A DNA stretch of 64,000 nt, taken from the NCBI RefSeq assembly GCF_001421665.1, contig NZ_LMKV01000012.1, forward strand, positions 268,185 through 332,184, given 5' to 3'. How positions within the stretch are numbered: the first letter of the stretch is position 1; each line of letters begins with the position of its first letter. Of the stretch, positions 36,948 to 46,692 are shown piece after piece. Position numbers and translations under genes: made by a program. This DNA is from Sphingobium sp. Leaf26 (GTDB taxonomy: Bacteria; Pseudomonadota; Alphaproteobacteria; Sphingomonadales; Sphingomonadaceae). The notes under the pieces were generated by a model. It made no database searches. It was not told the origin of the DNA and saw nothing but the letters and a program-made list of their open reading frames with translations.

Positions 36948-37546
36948 TCGGGCAGGGGAAAGGCCATGCCCGCCCGCGCCTCTGGATCGTGGCGGGGCCG
37001 AATGGTTGCGGCAAAAGTTCCGCCTATGGACGCAGCGATGTCGCCGAGTTCGACGGATCGGTTTGGATCATCAACCCCGACTTGCTGACCGATCGCCTGC
37101 GCGATGGCGAAGCGCTGGATCGGGAGGCCGCCAATCTGGCGGCGGTGCAGCGGATCGAGGCGTGGCTGGATGCGTCGATCGACGTGCATCAGACGATCGG
37201 CGTCGAAACGGTGCTGTCCAGTCCCAAATATCGCCGGTTGGTGGAGAAGGCGCAGGCCAGGGGTTTCGAGATACTGCTGATCTACGTCTATCTCGATTCG
37301 GTTGCGCGGCAGTTGGAACGCATTGCCTATCGCGTTGCCAAGGGCGGCCATGATGTGCCAGCGGACAAGGTCGCCGCGCGGCGGGCGCGCTCCTTCACGC
37401 AGCTTCGCTGGTTCTTCGATCGGGCGGATCGGGCATGGGTGTTCGACAACAGCCTGTCGGAGCCGCAACTGGTCGCGCGAAAGGGCGATGGCGGCATTAC
37501 CGTCCGTTCGGGATTGCCTGCGGAAGTCATGGATAGTCTGGTCTGA
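36944..37546 (+). CDS. Zeta-toxin-family P-loop kinase
   Basis: A 200-residue NTPase of the zeta-toxin/UDP-N-acetylglucosamine kinase-like group. Walker A is GPNGCGKSS (residues 18-26). An acidic loop follows (INPDLLTDRLRDGE), and E-T-V-L in the middle is the usual switch region. Zeta toxins phosphorylate UDP-GlcNAc and poison wall synthesis. The start is TTG overlapping the preceding stop, since no later ATG keeps the Walker A strand. It is just upstream of valS (47 bases). Real toxin activity is not shown by sequence. Confidence 0.75.
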   Translation: MIGQGKGHARPRLWIVAGPNGCGKSSAYGRSDVAEFDGSVWIINPDLLTDRLRDGEALDREAANLAAVQRIEAWLDASIDVHQTIGVETVLSSPKYRRLVEKAQARGFEILLIYVYLDSVARQLERIAYRVAKGGHDVPADKVAARRARSFTQLRWFFDRADRAWVFDNSLSEPQLVARKGDGGITVRSGLPAEVMDSLV

Positions 37547-37593
37547 AGCCCGGCATCTCTTGCGTGTCGTGCGGCAGGCGCTAAAGCGCGATC

Positions 37594-40293
37594 ATGACCG
37601 AATTGCCCAAAACCTTCGACCCTGCCGATATCGAATCCCGCTGGTATGCCCATTGGGAAGCGAATGGCCTGTTCCGCCCCGAACGGCCGGACGCGACGCC
37701 CTTTACGATCGTCAATCCGCCGCCTAACGTGACGGGCAGCCTGCATATCGGCCATGCGCTCGACAATACGTTGCAGGACATCGTGATCCGCTACGAGCGG
37801 CTGCGCGGCAAGGATGCGCTGTGGGTGGTCGGCACCGACCATGCGGGCATCGCGACGCAGATGGTGGTCGAGCGGCAGTTGAACGCCAAGCAGCAGAAAC
37901 GCACGAACTTCACCCGCGAAGAGTTCGTCGCCAAGGTGTGGGAATGGAAGGCCGAAAGCGGCGGGACCATCACCGGCCAGTTGCGGCGGCTGGGCTGCTC
38001 CATGGACTGGGCGAACGAACGCTTCACCATGGATGAGGGGTTTTCGAAGGCGGTCGTCAAGACCTTCGTGGAACTGCACAAGCGAGGGCTGCTCTATCGC
38101 GACAAGCGGCTGGTGAACTGGGACCCGCATTTCCGATCGGCCATTTCGGACCTTGAGGTCGAAACGGTCGAGACGAAGGGCGGTTTCTGGCGCTTCCGCT
38201 ATCCGTTGGCCGATGGCGTGACATTGGCGGACGGCAGCGATCACATCGTCGTCGCCACGACGCGCCCGGAAACGATGCTGGCGGACATGGCGATCGCCGT
38301 GCATCCCGATGATGAGCGCTACAAGGCCGTTATCGGCAAGGAGATTCTCCAGCCGATCACCGGTCGCCGGTTCAGGATCGTGGCCGACGAACATGCCGAC
38401 CCGGCACTGGGCACCGGCGCGGTCAAGATCACGCCGGGGCATGATTTCAACGACTTCGACGTGGGTAAGCGGGCGGGCTTCAAGGCCGGCGACATGCTCA
38501 ACATGTTCGACGCCGACGCCAATGTCGTGCAGACCGCCGATGGCCTGATCCCCGATCGCTTCCTGGGGCTGCACCGCTTCAAGCGCGACGGGGTGGACGG
38601 CGCGCGCGAGGCCGTGGTCGCTGAGATGAAGGCGCTCGGCTTCCTCGTGCGCCATGTCACCAAGGACAAGGAAGGCGAGGACGTCTCCGCCGATTTCGAG
38701 CCGCGCACGATCCAGACGCCGTTCGGCGATCGTTCGGGTGTGGTGATCGAACCCTGGCTGACCGACCAATGGTATGTCGATGCGGAAAAGCTGGCGGTTG
38801 CGCCGATGCAGGCCGTGCGCGACGGCGCGATCGAAATCGTACCCAAGACATGGGAAAAGACCTTCTTCAACTGGATGGAGAATATCCAGCCCTGGTGCGT
38901 CTCGCGGCAATTATGGTGGGGGCATCAAATTCCTGCGTGGTTCGATGAAGACGGCAACAGCTATGTCGCCGAAAGCGAGGCCGAAGCGCAGGCTCTGGCT
39001 GGCAACAAGACGCTGACCCGCGACCCCGACGTCCTTGACACCTGGTTCTCCTCCGCGCTCTGGCCCTTCGGCACGCTGGGCTGGCCGGATCAGAGCGAGA
39101 AGCTGTCGCGCCATTATCCCAATGATCTACTCATCAGCGGCTTCGACATCCTGTTCTTCTGGGACGCCCGCATGGCGATGCAGGGGATGGAGTTCATGGG
39201 GGAAGCCCCGTGGAAGAAGCTCTATCTCCACGGCCTCGTCCGCGCGGCGGACGGGCAGAAAATGTCCAAGTCCAAGGGCAATGTGGTCGATCCGCTGGGC
39301 CTGATCGACAAGTTCGGTGCGGACGCATTGCGCTTCTTCATGGCGGCGATGGAGAGCCAGGGCCGCGACGTGAAGATGGATGAGAAGCGGGTCGAGGGAT
39401 ATCGCAACTTCGCGACCAAGCTGTGGAACGCGGCGCGCTTCCTCCAGTCGAACGGTGTCACGGCCTCGACCAGCCATGAGGCTCCCCTTGCACATCTGCC
39501 GGTCAACCGCTGGATCATCGCGGAGACGGTCGCGACCGTACAGGCGATCGACACGGCGCTGGCCGACCTGCGCTTCGACGCGGCGGCCAACGCCATCTAT
39601 CATTTCGTGTGGGACCAGTTTTGCGACTGGTATATCGAACTGACGAAAGGCGCGATGGACGATGAGACGCGCGCCGTCGCGGGCTGGGCGTTCGACCAGA
39701 TATTGGTGATGCTGCACCCGTTCATGCCGTTCATCACCGAAGAATTGTGGCACCTGACCGGCGAACGAGAGAGCGAACTGATCGTCGCGCAATGGCCGCA
39801 GGCTCTCGCCGCGGTGGATACGGAAGCACAGGCGGAGATCGACTGGCTGATCCGGCTGGTGAGCGCGATCCGCACGGCGCGGACCGAACTCAATGTGCCG
39901 CCCGGCGCCAAGCTGCCGATGGTGGTGCGCGACGGATCGGAAGAAACGCAGCGTCGTCTTGACCGTCAGGGCGTGGCGTTGGCGCGGCTGGGTCGCGTCG
40001 AAAGCCTGACCTTTGGTGAGGCTCCGGCAGGCGGGGCGGCGCAGATCGTAGTGGATGAAGCGACCTTCATCCTGCCGCTGGAAGGCGTGATCGACATCGC
40101 GGCGGAGAAGGCGCGGCTGACCAAGGCATTGGCTGCGGTGGAGAAGGAACGGGACGGGCTTGGCAACCGCTTGGGTAATCCTGCCTTCGTAGACAAGGCA
40201 AAGCCTGAAGCCGTCGCCAAGGCGCGCGAGGATCATGCCGAAAAGACGGCCGAGGCCGAGCGGTTGAAGGCGGCGCTGGAGCGACTGGGGTAA
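37594..40293 (+). CDS. valS: Valyl-tRNA synthetase
   Basis: Class I synthetase charging tRNA-Val, with editing of misactivated threonine. The 899 residues fit the family. The HIGH element is in [12 protein letters not shown] (His51 to His54) and KMSKS is at about 556-560 ([13 protein letters not shown]). The C-terminal coiled-coil arm is retained ([24 protein letters not shown]). In many bacteria it follows pepA-holC, but here it is 14 kb away, behind the islet and export genes. Confidence 0.97.
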   Translation: MTELPKTFDPADIESRWYAHWEANGLFRPERPDATPFTIVNPPPNVTGSLHIGHALDNTLQDIVIRYERLRGKDALWVVGTDHAGIATQMVVERQLNAKQQKRTNFTREEFVAKVWEWKAESGGTITGQLRRLGCSMDWANERFTMDEGFSKAVVKTFVELHKRGLLYRDKRLVNWDPHFRSAISDLEVETVETKGGFWRFRYPLADGVTLADGSDHIVVATTRPETMLADMAIAVHPDDERYKAVIGKEILQPITGRRFRIVADEHADPALGTGAVKITPGHDFNDFDVGKRAGFKAGDMLNMFDADANVVQTADGLIPDRFLGLHRFKRDGVDGAREAVVAEMKALGFLVRHVTKDKEGEDVSADFEPRTIQTPFGDRSGVVIEPWLTDQWYVDAEKLAVAPMQAVRDGAIEIVPKTWEKTFFNWMENIQPWCVSRQLWWGHQIPAWFDEDGNSYVAESEAEAQALAGNKTLTRDPDVLDTWFSSALWPFGTLGWPDQSEKLSRHYPNDLLISGFDILFFWDARMAMQGMEFMGEAPWKKLYLHGLVRAADGQKMSKSKGNVVDPLGLIDKFGADALRFFMAAMESQGRDVKMDEKRVEGYRNFATKLWNAARFLQSNGVTASTSHEAPLAHLPVNRWIIAETVATVQAIDTALADLRFDAAANAIYHFVWDQFCDWYIELTKGAMDDETRAVAGWAFDQILVMLHPFMPFITEELWHLTGERESELIVAQWPQALAAVDTEAQAEIDWLIRLVSAIRTARTELNVPPGAKLPMVVRDGSEETQRRLDRQGVALARLGRVESLTFGEAPAGGAAQIVVDEATFILPLEGVIDIAAEKARLTKALAAVEKERDGLGNRLGNPAFVDKAKPEAVAKAREDHAEKTAEAERLKAALERLG

Positions 40294-40334
40294 TCCATCT
40301 CCGATAGCCGGGCATAAATGCCACTATCATTGGT

Positions 40335-40404
40335 TCGCAGCTTGTCGAAGTGGCGTTCTTTCTTCAAGGAAGAGAAGGGCTTCGACAGGCCCAGCCCGAA
40401 CGGG
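40335..40404. repeat. Dispersed palindromic element, copy C
   Basis: CGCAGCTTGTCGAAGTGG at one end and GGGCTTCGACAGGCCCAGCCCGAACGG at the other frame an inverted core TCTTTCTTCAAGGAAGAGAAG. It has the same layout as copies A and B. It lies between valS and the MATE pump gene. An in-frame ATG inside this element (40350) precedes the real start of that gene. Confidence 0.75.
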
Positions 40405-40448
40405 GACGGGAAACCGCTCTCCAGGCGTTATGGGGACGGAAGACGGCA

Positions 40449-41900
40449 ATGGCAGCGAGCAGACCGGGCACCAAAGACCTGACGCAGGGGCCGATCGCGG
40501 CGACCCTGTTGATGTTCGCCATTCCCACGCTGGCGTCCAATATCCTCCAGTCGCTCAACGGGTCGATCAACGCGATCTGGGTCGGGCGCTTTCTGGGCGC
40601 GCAGGCACTGGCGGCGACGGCCAATGCCAACATCATCATGTTCCTGATGTTCTCGGTCGTGTTCGGCTTCGGCATGGCGTCGACTGTGGTCATCGCCCAG
40701 TCGGTCGGCGCGCGCGATATCGACGCGGCGCGGCGGGCCTTCGGCTCTGCGGTCGGTTTCTGCTCGATATTGGGCCTGGGCGTCGCGATCACGGGATGGA
40801 TCGGCGCGCCTGCGCTGCTGCACATGCTCGCGACGCCGGTCGAGGCCTATGATCTGGCTTTGGTCTATCTGCGCGTGATCTTCTTCGCCATGCCCGCGAC
40901 CCTGCTGGTGGTGATGATCATGATGGGCCTGCGCGGTGCGGGCGATGCGCGCACGCCGCTCATCTTCATGATCGTCAGCGTGGCGATCGACCTGATCCTC
41001 AATCCGGTGCTGATCCTGGGGCTGGGACCGATCCCTGCCTATGGCATCGCCGGATCGGCCGCCGCGACGGCTGCTGCGGGGATCATCAGCCTGATCGGCG
41101 TGGTCGCCTTCATTTACGCCAAGGACATGCCGCTGCGGCTGCGGGGGGCTGAACTGCGCTATCTCTGGCCCGCCGCCGACCAGTTGCGCATCCTGGTGGC
41201 CAAGGGGCTGCCGATGGGCCTCCAGATGATCGTCATGTCCGCGTCCGGCCTCGTGATGATCGGCCTCGTCAATCGGGAAGGGTTGCTGGTGACGGCGGCC
41301 TATGGCGCGGCGCAGCAGATATGGACCTATCTCCAGATGCCGGCGATGGCCATGGGCGCAGCGGTCAGCGCCATGGCGGCGCAGAATGTCGGGGCCGGGC
41401 GGTGGGACCGTATCGGTCGGATCGCGGGCTATGGCATATGCTATCTGCTGGCGATCACCGGGGCGATGATCGTCATCATCCTGCTGTTCCATGAGGCTTT
41501 GCTGTCGCTGTTTCTGGGGACCAATCAGGCGGCGATCGACGCGGCGTGGCATATGCAGTTGCTCGCCAGTTGGAGCTTCATGATCTTCGGCGTCACCATG
41601 ATCCTGTTCGGGGTGATGCGTGCGAATGGCGCCGTGGTGGCGCCTTTGCTCATCCTGATCTTCACTTTGTTCGGGGTGCGGCTGGGCTTCTACGAACTGG
41701 GCTATTCGGCGCTGGGTTCCGATGCGCTGTGGCTCAGCTTCCCGGTCGGTTCGGGGGTCGCGCTGCTGCTGGCATGGGCGGTCTATGCGAAGGGCGGATG
41801 GCGCAAGGCGCGCCTGTTGGTGCCGGTGCATGAAGAACAATGCCGGGAGTTGGCCAACAGCGATGCCGAACCGGCCGGGCGGATCGCGCCGGCGGGGTAA
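40449..41900 (+). CDS. MATE-family multidrug efflux transporter
   Basis: A 483-residue inner-membrane antiporter with 12 predicted helices. The two MatE halves are visible, starting with TLLMFAIPTLASNILQSLNGSINAIWVGRFLG and with the later half beginning about LVAKGLPMGLQMIVMSASG. The start MAASRPGT is placed after repeat copy C, not at an earlier ATG inside that repeat. Cation coupling (sodium or proton) cannot be told from the sequence. It ends 9 bases from the convergent ATPase gene. Confidence 0.9.
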   Translation: MAASRPGTKDLTQGPIAATLLMFAIPTLASNILQSLNGSINAIWVGRFLGAQALAATANANIIMFLMFSVVFGFGMASTVVIAQSVGARDIDAARRAFGSAVGFCSILGLGVAITGWIGAPALLHMLATPVEAYDLALVYLRVIFFAMPATLLVVMIMMGLRGAGDARTPLIFMIVSVAIDLILNPVLILGLGPIPAYGIAGSAAATAAAGIISLIGVVAFIYAKDMPLRLRGAELRYLWPAADQLRILVAKGLPMGLQMIVMSASGLVMIGLVNREGLLVTAAYGAAQQIWTYLQMPAMAMGAAVSAMAAQNVGAGRWDRIGRIAGYGICYLLAITGAMIVIILLFHEALLSLFLGTNQAAIDAAWHMQLLASWSFMIFGVTMILFGVMRANGAVVAPLLILIFTLFGVRLGFYELGYSALGSDALWLSFPVGSGVALLLAWAVYAKGGWRKARLLVPVHEEQCRELANSDAEPAGRIAPAG

Positions 41901-41909
41901 CGCCGCCGC

Positions 41910-43568
41910 TTAACGCCCTTGATTGCGCCAGCGGGTGATGGTGCGTTCCAGGATGTCCGCTTCGCTGCCGGACTGACGCCATAGCTCCGTGAAGCTGGGA
42001 TCGCTCGACGCCGGACGACGATGTTCTTCCAGATTGTCGAGCGCGACCCGGATCGGCACGGCGACACCTTCGCCGCAGATGATCGCCTCCCGATTGCGCA
42101 GCGCCGGTATTGAATCGAGGAAGCCGCGCGCGCCTTCGGGCATGGCGGCCTTCACGAAGGCCTGATCCCGATCGTTGTTCAGGCGCATCGAGATGATGGT
42201 GCCGCACTGCGACAAAACGCCTTCGGCCAGATCCGACGGACGCTGGGTGATCAGGCCCAGCGAAATGCCGTATTTACGACCTTCCTTGGCGATCCGTTCC
42301 AATATCTTGCGCACCGCCTGCCCGGTGCCGGTGGTCGTGTTGGGGATGTAGCGATGCGCCTCTTCGCAGACGAGCAGGATGGGGCGCTGAGGCTCGTCGC
42401 GCGCCCAGATGGCATAGTCGAACACCAGCCGCGACAGCACCGACACGACGGTCGAAGTGATGTCGGATGGCATGGCCGACACGTCGATGATCGAAATCGG
42501 CTTGCCGTCCGACGGCAGGCGGAAAATCTTGGCAAGGAAGGCCTGCATCGTGTCGGCGACCAGCATGCCCGAGAACATGAAGCTGTAGCGCGGGTCGGCT
42601 TTGATCTCGTCGATCTTGGTCTTCAAGCGCATATAGGGCAGCGAATTGGTGCCCTTGTCGAGCTTGCCCATCTCGTTCTGGAGAATGGTGGTCAGGTCAG
42701 ACAGCAGATAGGGGACAGGCGAATCGACCGTCAGCCGGCCGATGCTTTCAGCGAGGCGGTTCTTCGAGCGGGCGGCGAGCAGGCATTTGGCGAGGATGTC
42801 GCTGTCCACGGTGCGCTCGGAACCGGAGGAGGTGACGAACACCTCGCAATGCTCCTCAAAATTCATCAGCCAGTAGGGCAGGGCCAGGTTGGTGACGTCA
42901 TAGACCGCGCCATTGGTCGCGAAGGCCGCGCCATATTCGCCATGGGGGTCGATCATCACGATATGCCCCTGCGGCGAAAGGTCGCATATGCGGTGCAGGA
43001 TCAGCGCGGCGCTGGTCGACTTGCCCGTACCGGTCGATCCCAGCAGCGCGAAATGCTTGCCCAGCATCGAATCGACATAGAGCGCGGCGCGCGTGTCCGT
43101 CGTGGGATAAACGGTGCCGATTTCCACATTGGCGCGATCATCGGCGGCGTAGATCTGCTGCATGTCATGGCTCGACACCGGGAAAATATCGGTACCGGGC
43201 GTGGGATAGCGGGTGACGCCGCGCCGAAAGCGGTAGATGCGGCCGGTCAGTTTCTCTTCATCGCCTTCGCCCAGGAAATCGATGTCGGCGACGATGCCCT
43301 TGCTCGCCTGATCCAGCGTCATGGCGCGCACGCTGGCGACCAGCCAGCTATTGCCGACGCGCATCTTCACCTGACTGCCGACCTGACCCGCCATGGCGGT
43401 GCAGGGGTCGGGATCCTGCCCCAGGACCGCCAGCGTCTGCGCGTCGATCAGTACCTTGGAACTCGACCCGGCGATCTGGAACACCATGCCCATCGACGGG
43501 ACCGAAGCAAGATGCGCGGGCGCGGCGGCGGCAGGGGTGAAATGTTGTGCGCCCGGCATATGGGTCAT
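41910..43568 (-). CDS. HerA-like/DUF87 ATPase
   Basis: A 552-residue P-loop ATPase of the HerA/FtsK-like group. A small beta-barrel-like N-terminal part (about 20-140) precedes the RecA-type core with Walker A GSTGTGKS (about 177-184), Walker B PILLVCEEAHRYIP and an arginine-finger-like region. HerA works with the NurA nuclease in archaeal end resection; no nurA is nearby, so the job here is open. An in-frame ATG three codons later (43559) is an alternative start. It is convergent with the MATE gene and divergent from the acyltransferase gene. Confidence 0.85.
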   Translation of the reverse strand: MTHMPGAQHFTPAAAAPAHLASVPSMGMVFQIAGSSSKVLIDAQTLAVLGQDPDPCTAMAGQVGSQVKMRVGNSWLVASVRAMTLDQASKGIVADIDFLGEGDEEKLTGRIYRFRRGVTRYPTPGTDIFPVSSHDMQQIYAADDRANVEIGTVYPTTDTRAALYVDSMLGKHFALLGSTGTGKSTSAALILHRICDLSPQGHIVMIDPHGEYGAAFATNGAVYDVTNLALPYWLMNFEEHCEVFVTSSGSERTVDSDILAKCLLAARSKNRLAESIGRLTVDSPVPYLLSDLTTILQNEMGKLDKGTNSLPYMRLKTKIDEIKADPRYSFMFSGMLVADTMQAFLAKIFRLPSDGKPISIIDVSAMPSDITSTVVSVLSRLVFDYAIWARDEPQRPILLVCEEAHRYIPNTTTGTGQAVRKILERIAKEGRKYGISLGLITQRPSDLAEGVLSQCGTIISMRLNNDRDQAFVKAAMPEGARGFLDSIPALRNREAIICGEGVAVPIRVALDNLEEHRRPASSDPSFTELWRQSGSEADILERTITRWRNQGR

Positions 43569-43756
43569 GAGCCTTTGTCGTCCCTTCGACCGGAAAGGCT
43601 TCCGGTTAACAGGCCGCTTCTAGGCAAAAGAGGTAAATATTGGCTTAGCTGCCTTTGCAGCACGGATTTGCAAGCCCCCCATCAGTGTGGAGCGACAAGG
43701 TTAAGAGGCGCTGAGCCGGGGTCCGATACGGACCAAATACAGGTTCGGGTAGGAAC

Positions 43757-44920
43757 ATGGCGCAAGTTCGGGCATTGAGGATGCGTAACAATCAGGATGG
43801 CCGCTTGTCCAATACCCTCAAGCCCGATGGAGCGCGCCGCTCCGATGCGATCGCGATAGCAAGGGTCATCTGCATCCTGGGCGTGGTCTATGTTCACGCC
43901 TGGACCGGCATGAATGGAGAGGCGCTGCACGCGATGCGTGGTACGGGCCAGGAAAATCTGCGCTGGCTGCTGATGGAATTGTTCGGGCGCAGCGCGGTGC
44001 CGCTGCTGGGGCTGATTTCCGGCTGGCTAGTGGCGAACAGCAGGCGGACGCTCGACTGGGGCGAGCATGTCCGGCGCAAGGCGCGGACGATCCTGTTGCC
44101 GATGGCGCTGTGGAACATCATCGCGATCCTGCTGGTATCGGGCGCTGCCTGGCAGTTCGGGCTGGCTGCGCCGGTGCCGCAATCGGTCTGGTGGACGATC
44201 GACGAGATTTTCATCATCACCCGCAATCCCGACATCAATGTGCAGATGCCGTTCCTGCGCGACCTGTTCCTGTGCATGGTCGCCGCGCCTTTGCTGGTGC
44301 GCTTGCCCAACTGGTCGCTGCTGCTGATCGCGCTGGTCGCGGCCGGATGCCAGATCGCAGGGTTCGGTCCGCCGGTGTTGATGCGGGCATCGATCCTCGT
44401 CTTCTTTGCGCTTGGCATAGTGGCGCAGCGCGGCGGCTGGGCGGAGAAAGTGGCGGCGCGGCCGCTGTTGCTGATGGCGGTGCCGTTCGCATTGTTGATG
44501 GCGGTACAACTCTATGTGGCTGTTTCCACCACTGACGATGCCTGGCCTGCGGCACAGAGGGCGCTTGACCTGACGTTGCGGATCGCGGCTGCCATGGCCT
44601 TCTGGCGCTTCGCTTGGGGGCTGGCGGGCAGTCCCGCGCGCGCAATGCTGTTGCGGATCGAACCTTACGCCTTCTTCCTGTTCAGTGCGCACCTGATCCT
44701 GATCTGGCTGGGCGGGCCGCTGCTGGGCGGACTGTTCGGGCGGATGGGTTCGCCGCTCTATCCCTTCTACCTGATCGCCCAGCCCTTCATTATCCTTGGC
44801 GTGGTGATGCTGATCGGTGGCGGGTTGCGCCGGGTCGCGCCAGCCGCGGCCGGGATATTGAGCGGCGGCCGGCTGAAAAAGCCTGAACCTCAGACGGTTT
44901 CGCGACTCGCCACCGTCTGA
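43757..44920 (+). CDS. Acyltransferase-3 family membrane protein
   Basis: About 387 residues with roughly ten transmembrane helices. The catalytic His of this family is likely in [11 protein letters not shown] (TM1), and [14 protein letters not shown] is the next motif. Such enzymes O-acetylate polysaccharides or lipids on the periplasmic side. Which glycan is unknown; the glycosyltransferase module at 59268-63425 is too far away to claim a link. Its 3' end overlaps the convergent LLM gene by 31 bases. A short GGTCCG/CGGACC palindrome sits upstream (43720-43734). Confidence 0.85.
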   Translation: MAQVRALRMRNNQDGRLSNTLKPDGARRSDAIAIARVICILGVVYVHAWTGMNGEALHAMRGTGQENLRWLLMELFGRSAVPLLGLISGWLVANSRRTLDWGEHVRRKARTILLPMALWNIIAILLVSGAAWQFGLAAPVPQSVWWTIDEIFIITRNPDINVQMPFLRDLFLCMVAAPLLVRLPNWSLLLIALVAAGCQIAGFGPPVLMRASILVFFALGIVAQRGGWAEKVAARPLLLMAVPFALLMAVQLYVAVSTTDDAWPAAQRALDLTLRIAAAMAFWRFAWGLAGSPARAMLLRIEPYAFFLFSAHLILIWLGGPLLGGLFGRMGSPLYPFYLIAQPFIILGVVMLIGGGLRRVAPAAAGILSGGRLKKPEPQTVSRLATV

Positions 44921-45894
44921 GCGGCCGCCATGGCGATGGCGAAGCTGTACTTGCGCGCGGCGACGTCGAAAATCTGGCCGGTCAGGATCAGTTCGTCTGC
45001 TTGGGTGCGACGGAGGAAGGCGGCGATATCGCGCTCCACATCCGCCTGCGTACCGATGCTGGAAACGCTGAGCACGTCGGACAGCATCGCCTGCGCCTGC
45101 ATAGGCAGGTCGTCATAATAGCCCGGCACCGGCGGTTGCAGCTTGCCCGGCTGGCCGGTGCGCAGTCGCACGAAGGCCTGCTGCATCGAACTGGCGAGCA
45201 ACTGCGCCTCCGCCTGCGTGTCGGCGGCAAACACATTATAGCCGGCCATCACATAGGGATATTTGAGCTGCGTCGAGGGGCGGAAGTCGCGGCGGTAGAT
45301 TGCGATCGCCTCGTCCAGCGCGGCTGGGGCGAAATGCGATGCGAAGGCATAGGGCAGGCCCAGCGCTGCGGCCAGTTGCGCGCCGTAAAGGCTGGAACCG
45401 AGAATCCACAACGGAATGTCCGCACCGGCGCCGGGCGTCGCCTGAATGGGCAGCCGTTCGTCATCGGCGAAATAGGCCTGCAATTCCATCACATCGCGTG
45501 GAAATTGATCAGCCCCGCCCGACAGGTTGCGGCGGATCGCCTGCGACACGCGCTGGTCGGATCCCGGCGCACGGCCGAGGCCCAGATCGATACGGCCGGG
45601 GAAGAGCGCGTCGAGCGTGCCGAACTGCTCCGCGATCAGCAGCGGCGCATGATTGGGCAGCATGATGCCGCCCGCACCGATGCGGATGGTGGATGTCGCC
45701 TGGCCAATATGGGCCAGCACGACGGCCGTTGCGGCCGACGCGATACCGGGCATGCCATGATGTTCGGCTACCCAGAAACGGTGATAGCCAAGCTGTTCGG
45801 CATGGATGGCAAGGTCCGCCGCGTTGGCGAGCGCCGTAGCGGCATCATCGCCTTCACGGACGGGAACGAGGTCGAGCAGGGAGAAGCGTGTCAT
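44890..45894 (-). CDS. LLM-class flavin-dependent oxidoreductase (luciferase-like)
   Basis: A 334-residue TIM-barrel flavoprotein of the bacterial-luciferase superfamily. Typical elements are [29 protein letters not shown] near the N-terminus, [39 protein letters not shown] in the barrel, and [15 protein letters not shown] near the end. Members use FMNH2 and O2; the substrate is unknown. The start is placed at MTRFSLLDL, where homology begins; ATGs at 45903 and 45930 also read in frame. The 3' end overlaps the convergent acyltransferase gene. Confidence 0.87.
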   Translation of the reverse strand: MTRFSLLDLVPVREGDDAATALANAADLAIHAEQLGYHRFWVAEHHGMPGIASAATAVVLAHIGQATSTIRIGAGGIMLPNHAPLLIAEQFGTLDALFPGRIDLGLGRAPGSDQRVSQAIRRNLSGGADQFPRDVMELQAYFADDERLPIQATPGAGADIPLWILGSSLYGAQLAAALGLPYAFASHFAPAALDEAIAIYRRDFRPSTQLKYPYVMAGYNVFAADTQAEAQLLASSMQQAFVRLRTGQPGKLQPPVPGYYDDLPMQAQAMLSDVLSVSSIGTQADVERDIAAFLRRTQADELILTGQIFDVAARKYSFAIAMAAAQTVASRETV

Positions 45895-45941
45895 GCCCGC
45901 CATATGGGAGCATGATGCGTTTTGTTTCAAGACTTAAAAGC

Positions 45942-46382
45942 TCAGACGGCCCGGCCGAATGTCGGTGCAGGGGCGTCAACCCGGCGGCCAAAGCCGGTGG
46001 GACGGCGCGCGACCAGCGGATTGGCGTCGCGGTCCAGCAGCGCCATCGTCTCGGTGAAACAGGGGCGCAAGGCGACGACCACCTCGATCAGTTCGTCAGG
46101 CCCTTCGTGCATTTCCACGCAGCGGCGGGCGACCATTTCGATCTCCTCCGCCATGGCGCTCAGGCGATAGGCGCCGAACTGCGCCGATTCGCCCTTCAGC
46201 GTATGGGCCGGGCGAATCACATCAGCGGCGCTGCGGGCGCGAAAGGCATCCTCGACTGCGCTGATGGACTTGGCGCCGTCTTCCCGGAAATAGCCAAGGA
46301 TGCGAAGGAAAGCCGCACCCAACTCACCGCGGGTGCGCGAAAATTCGCTCCAATTGACCAATTCGGTATCTTGATAGGACAC
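45942..46382 (-). CDS. Stand-alone Hpt (histidine phosphotransfer) protein
   Basis: A 146-residue four-helix bundle. RPAHTLKGESAQFGAYRLS is the Hpt signature, with the phosphorylated His at residue 60. It relays phosphate between a sensor kinase receiver and a response regulator. No kinase or regulator is in the window, so it is orphan and could serve distant partners. The C-terminal tail after about residue 120 (RRPTGFGRRVDAPAP) is an unstructured extension. Confidence 0.85.
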   Translation of the reverse strand: MSYQDTELVNWSEFSRTRGELGAAFLRILGYFREDGAKSISAVEDAFRARSAADVIRPAHTLKGESAQFGAYRLSAMAEEIEMVARRCVEMHEGPDELIEVVVALRPCFTETMALLDRDANPLVARRPTGFGRRVDAPAPTFGRAV

Positions 46383-46477
46383 CCGTGCCGCTCCTTCACT
46401 CTAGCGAGGCCAAAATAGGCACAGGCGGTAAATAGCGAGTTAAAAGTTGGCGCGATGCTATCTGTTTCCGAGGCAAT

Positions 46478-46690
46478 TCAGTCCGGGCGGGCGAGGGCGA
46501 AGCGATGATCGCCCAGCGCGGAAAATCGCCACCCCTGCGCCTGCGCCAGCGCCTCCAGTTCGCGTGGGGCGATCGGGTCGTCGGCCTCTATGACGATGGC
46601 CTGCGCCGCGCGCAGCGCGCGGGCGGCGCGCAGGGCGGGCCAGGGGCATTTCATGCCCCTGGCATTCACGATCACCGGGTCGGCGGCCAT
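46478..46690 (-). CDS. TusA-like sulfurtransferase
   Basis: A 70-residue protein of the TusA/YedF family. ARGMKCPWPALRAARAL holds the conserved Cys (residue 15) of the CPxPxxxxxxxL motif, with Trp in place of one Pro-flanking position. TusA carries persulfide sulfur to tRNA thiolation or to other acceptors. Its start is two bases from the der stop, so it is probably co-transcribed with der and bamB. Whether it works in tRNA thiolation or another sulfur path is not shown. Confidence 0.8.
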   Translation of the reverse strand: MAADPVIVNARGMKCPWPALRAARALRAAQAIVIEADDPIAPRELEALAQAQGWRFSALGDHRFALARPD

Positions 46691-46692
46691 GC

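Noticed and set aside
42354..43778. A plus-strand frame opposite the HerA-like gene
   Set aside because: The minus-strand protein has perfect Walker motifs, and the plus frame has none.
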